NCBI GenBank assembly: GCA_937900675.1 | Contig: CALCEA010000120.1 | Span: 1-7,420 of the forward strand | Origin: an uncultured Chitinophagaceae bacterium | GTDB lineage: Bacteria; Bacteroidota; Bacteroidia; Chitinophagales; Chitinophagaceae | DNA length: 7,420 nt | Direction of reading: 5' to 3' | In this document: in pieces, positions 6,849 to 7,420 of the stretch | Layout: the number at the start of each line of letters is the position of its first letter | How positions within the stretch are numbered: the stretch's first letter is position 1 | The notes under the pieces: generated by a model | Database searches by the model: none | Seen by the model: only the letters and a program-made list of their open reading frames with translations | What the model was told of the DNA's origin: nothing | Program-made: the position numbers and the translations under genes

Positions 6849-7420
6849 ACTCTTCGATGGCAATGTTGGATAAGTAATTCCTAGTTGCTCTAAATAAGTA
6901 TTATACTTTGTAGGATCATAATAATACTTCTCCAACAAAGGTCTATAATTACCTTGTATCTCTTTATTCAAATGAATTGCAGGAGGATCTTTCTCTGTAA
7001 TAAATGGAATATATTTTACATCCTTGGTTTGCACATTCGTAAAATAAGATTTTGCTTCTGCTAATAAACTTGGCTTAGTAAATAAATCTAATAAAGTCAT
7101 TGCAGTGGCTTCTGCTCCAGCTAAAGAACCTTTGTGTGCAATTGGTGTTGCCATGGCAATAGCATCCGCCCAATGATGTCCTTTAGTGCCTGGAATATTA
7201 GCAGGATATCTTAACACAATAGTTGGCAAATTCCATGAGATATCTGCGATATCATCAGAACCACCTCCCCAAGAAAATGGAACAGATCCTTTAATAGTAT
7301 CAATTGCAGTTCTTAATCCATCAATGGGTTTACCACTATTGTCTTTCTTAGGCGCTTCTACTAATGTTTGAACACCTCTTGCTAATGCCATATCCTTGTC
7401 ATCCCAAACAGGCATGCCTA
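6843..7420 (-). CDS. M20-family amidohydrolase, AbgB-like, C-terminal part (5' end outside the window)
   Basis: The frame is open from the right edge to a TAG at 6845-6843, giving the last 191 residues of a protein that in this family is about 480-550 long. The ATG at 7415 is an internal methionine, as a coding residue precedes it and no stop occurs before the edge. Counting from that Met, W48-x-G-G-G-S-D-D-I-A-D-I-S-W (48-61) and P-G-T-K-G-H-H-W (75-82) are characteristic of the AbgB/p-aminobenzoyl-glutamate hydrolase branch. In M20 enzymes a His in the latter position is a probable metal ligand. Known relatives hydrolyse amide bonds of aminoacyl or aminobenzoyl compounds with a two-metal centre. 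The tail after about residue 105 (Y-F near 124, then K-D-P-P-A-I-H-L-N) is usual for longer Bacteroidota homologues. Whether it has a signal peptide cannot be seen. It converges on the plus-strand operon and shares no transcript with it. Confidence 0.9.
   Translation of the reverse strand, partial: GMPVWDDKDMALARGVQTLVEAPKKDNSGKPIDGLRTAIDTIKGSVPFSWGGGSDDIADISWNLPTIVLRYPANIPGTKGHHWADAIAMATPIAHKGSLAGAEATAMTLLDLFTKPSLLAEAKSYFTNVQTKDVKYIPFITEKDPPAIHLNKEIQGNYRPLLEKYYYDPTKYNTYLEQLGITYPTLPSKSN

Noticed and set aside
7186..7371. Plus-strand reading frame opposite the M20 amidohydrolase.
   Set aside because: It is antisense to conserved M20 motifs and has no independent coding evidence.
7413..7415. 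ATG at 7415 as the start of the M20 amidohydrolase.
   Set aside because: The frame is open to the window edge and the protein begins in the middle of the catalytic domain, so this is an internal methionine.

Overview
The window looks like an ordinary chromosomal stretch of an AT-rich Bacteroidota bacterium, probably a Chitinophagaceae-type environmental lineage. This rests on three things: starts without Shine-Dalgarno sequences, a TAnnTTTG-type -7 promoter element, and protein families that are expanded in that phylum (1000-residue VPS10/Asp-box proteins, Tat-exported Gfo/Idh/MocA oxidoreductases, AbgB-like M20 amidohydrolases). The lineage is an inference and no marker gene is present to prove it.

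Layout. The left half is read on the minus strand. A tRNA-Cys-like gene (3945-3875) is followed by a clear intrinsic terminator (3835-3807). Next come a large secreted protein with eleven Asp-boxes (3774-586) and, 5 bp later, a cytoplasmic Gfo/Idh/MocA oxidoreductase (580 to beyond the left edge). The right half is read on the plus strand: a Tat-exported Gfo/Idh/MocA oxidoreductase (4141-5451) and, 10 bp later, a Tat-exported PLP enzyme of the class V aminotransferase fold (5462-6757). It converges on the 3' end of a minus-strand M20/AbgB-like amidohydrolase that enters from the right edge (7420-6843). Two hairpins separate the convergent genes. The divergent intergenic region (3946-4140) holds the probable promoter of the plus-strand pair and a small dyad.

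How the genes may work together. The plus-strand pair is probably one transcript making two cofactor-dependent enzymes that fold in the cytoplasm and are exported. An oxidoreductase next to a PLP enzyme suggests successive steps on one small molecule (for example a sugar or amino compound), but the substrate cannot be read from the sequence. The minus-strand pair links an exported beta-propeller-type protein to a cytoplasmic dehydrogenase. No mobile element, CRISPR array, toxin-antitoxin or recognised defence system is visible.

The most unusual observation is the tRNA-Cys-like gene. Its body is well preserved, but it lacks U33, has an A1-A72 mismatch and has G instead of U as discriminator. 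It may be a decaying tRNA, a repurposed one, or an assembly artefact.
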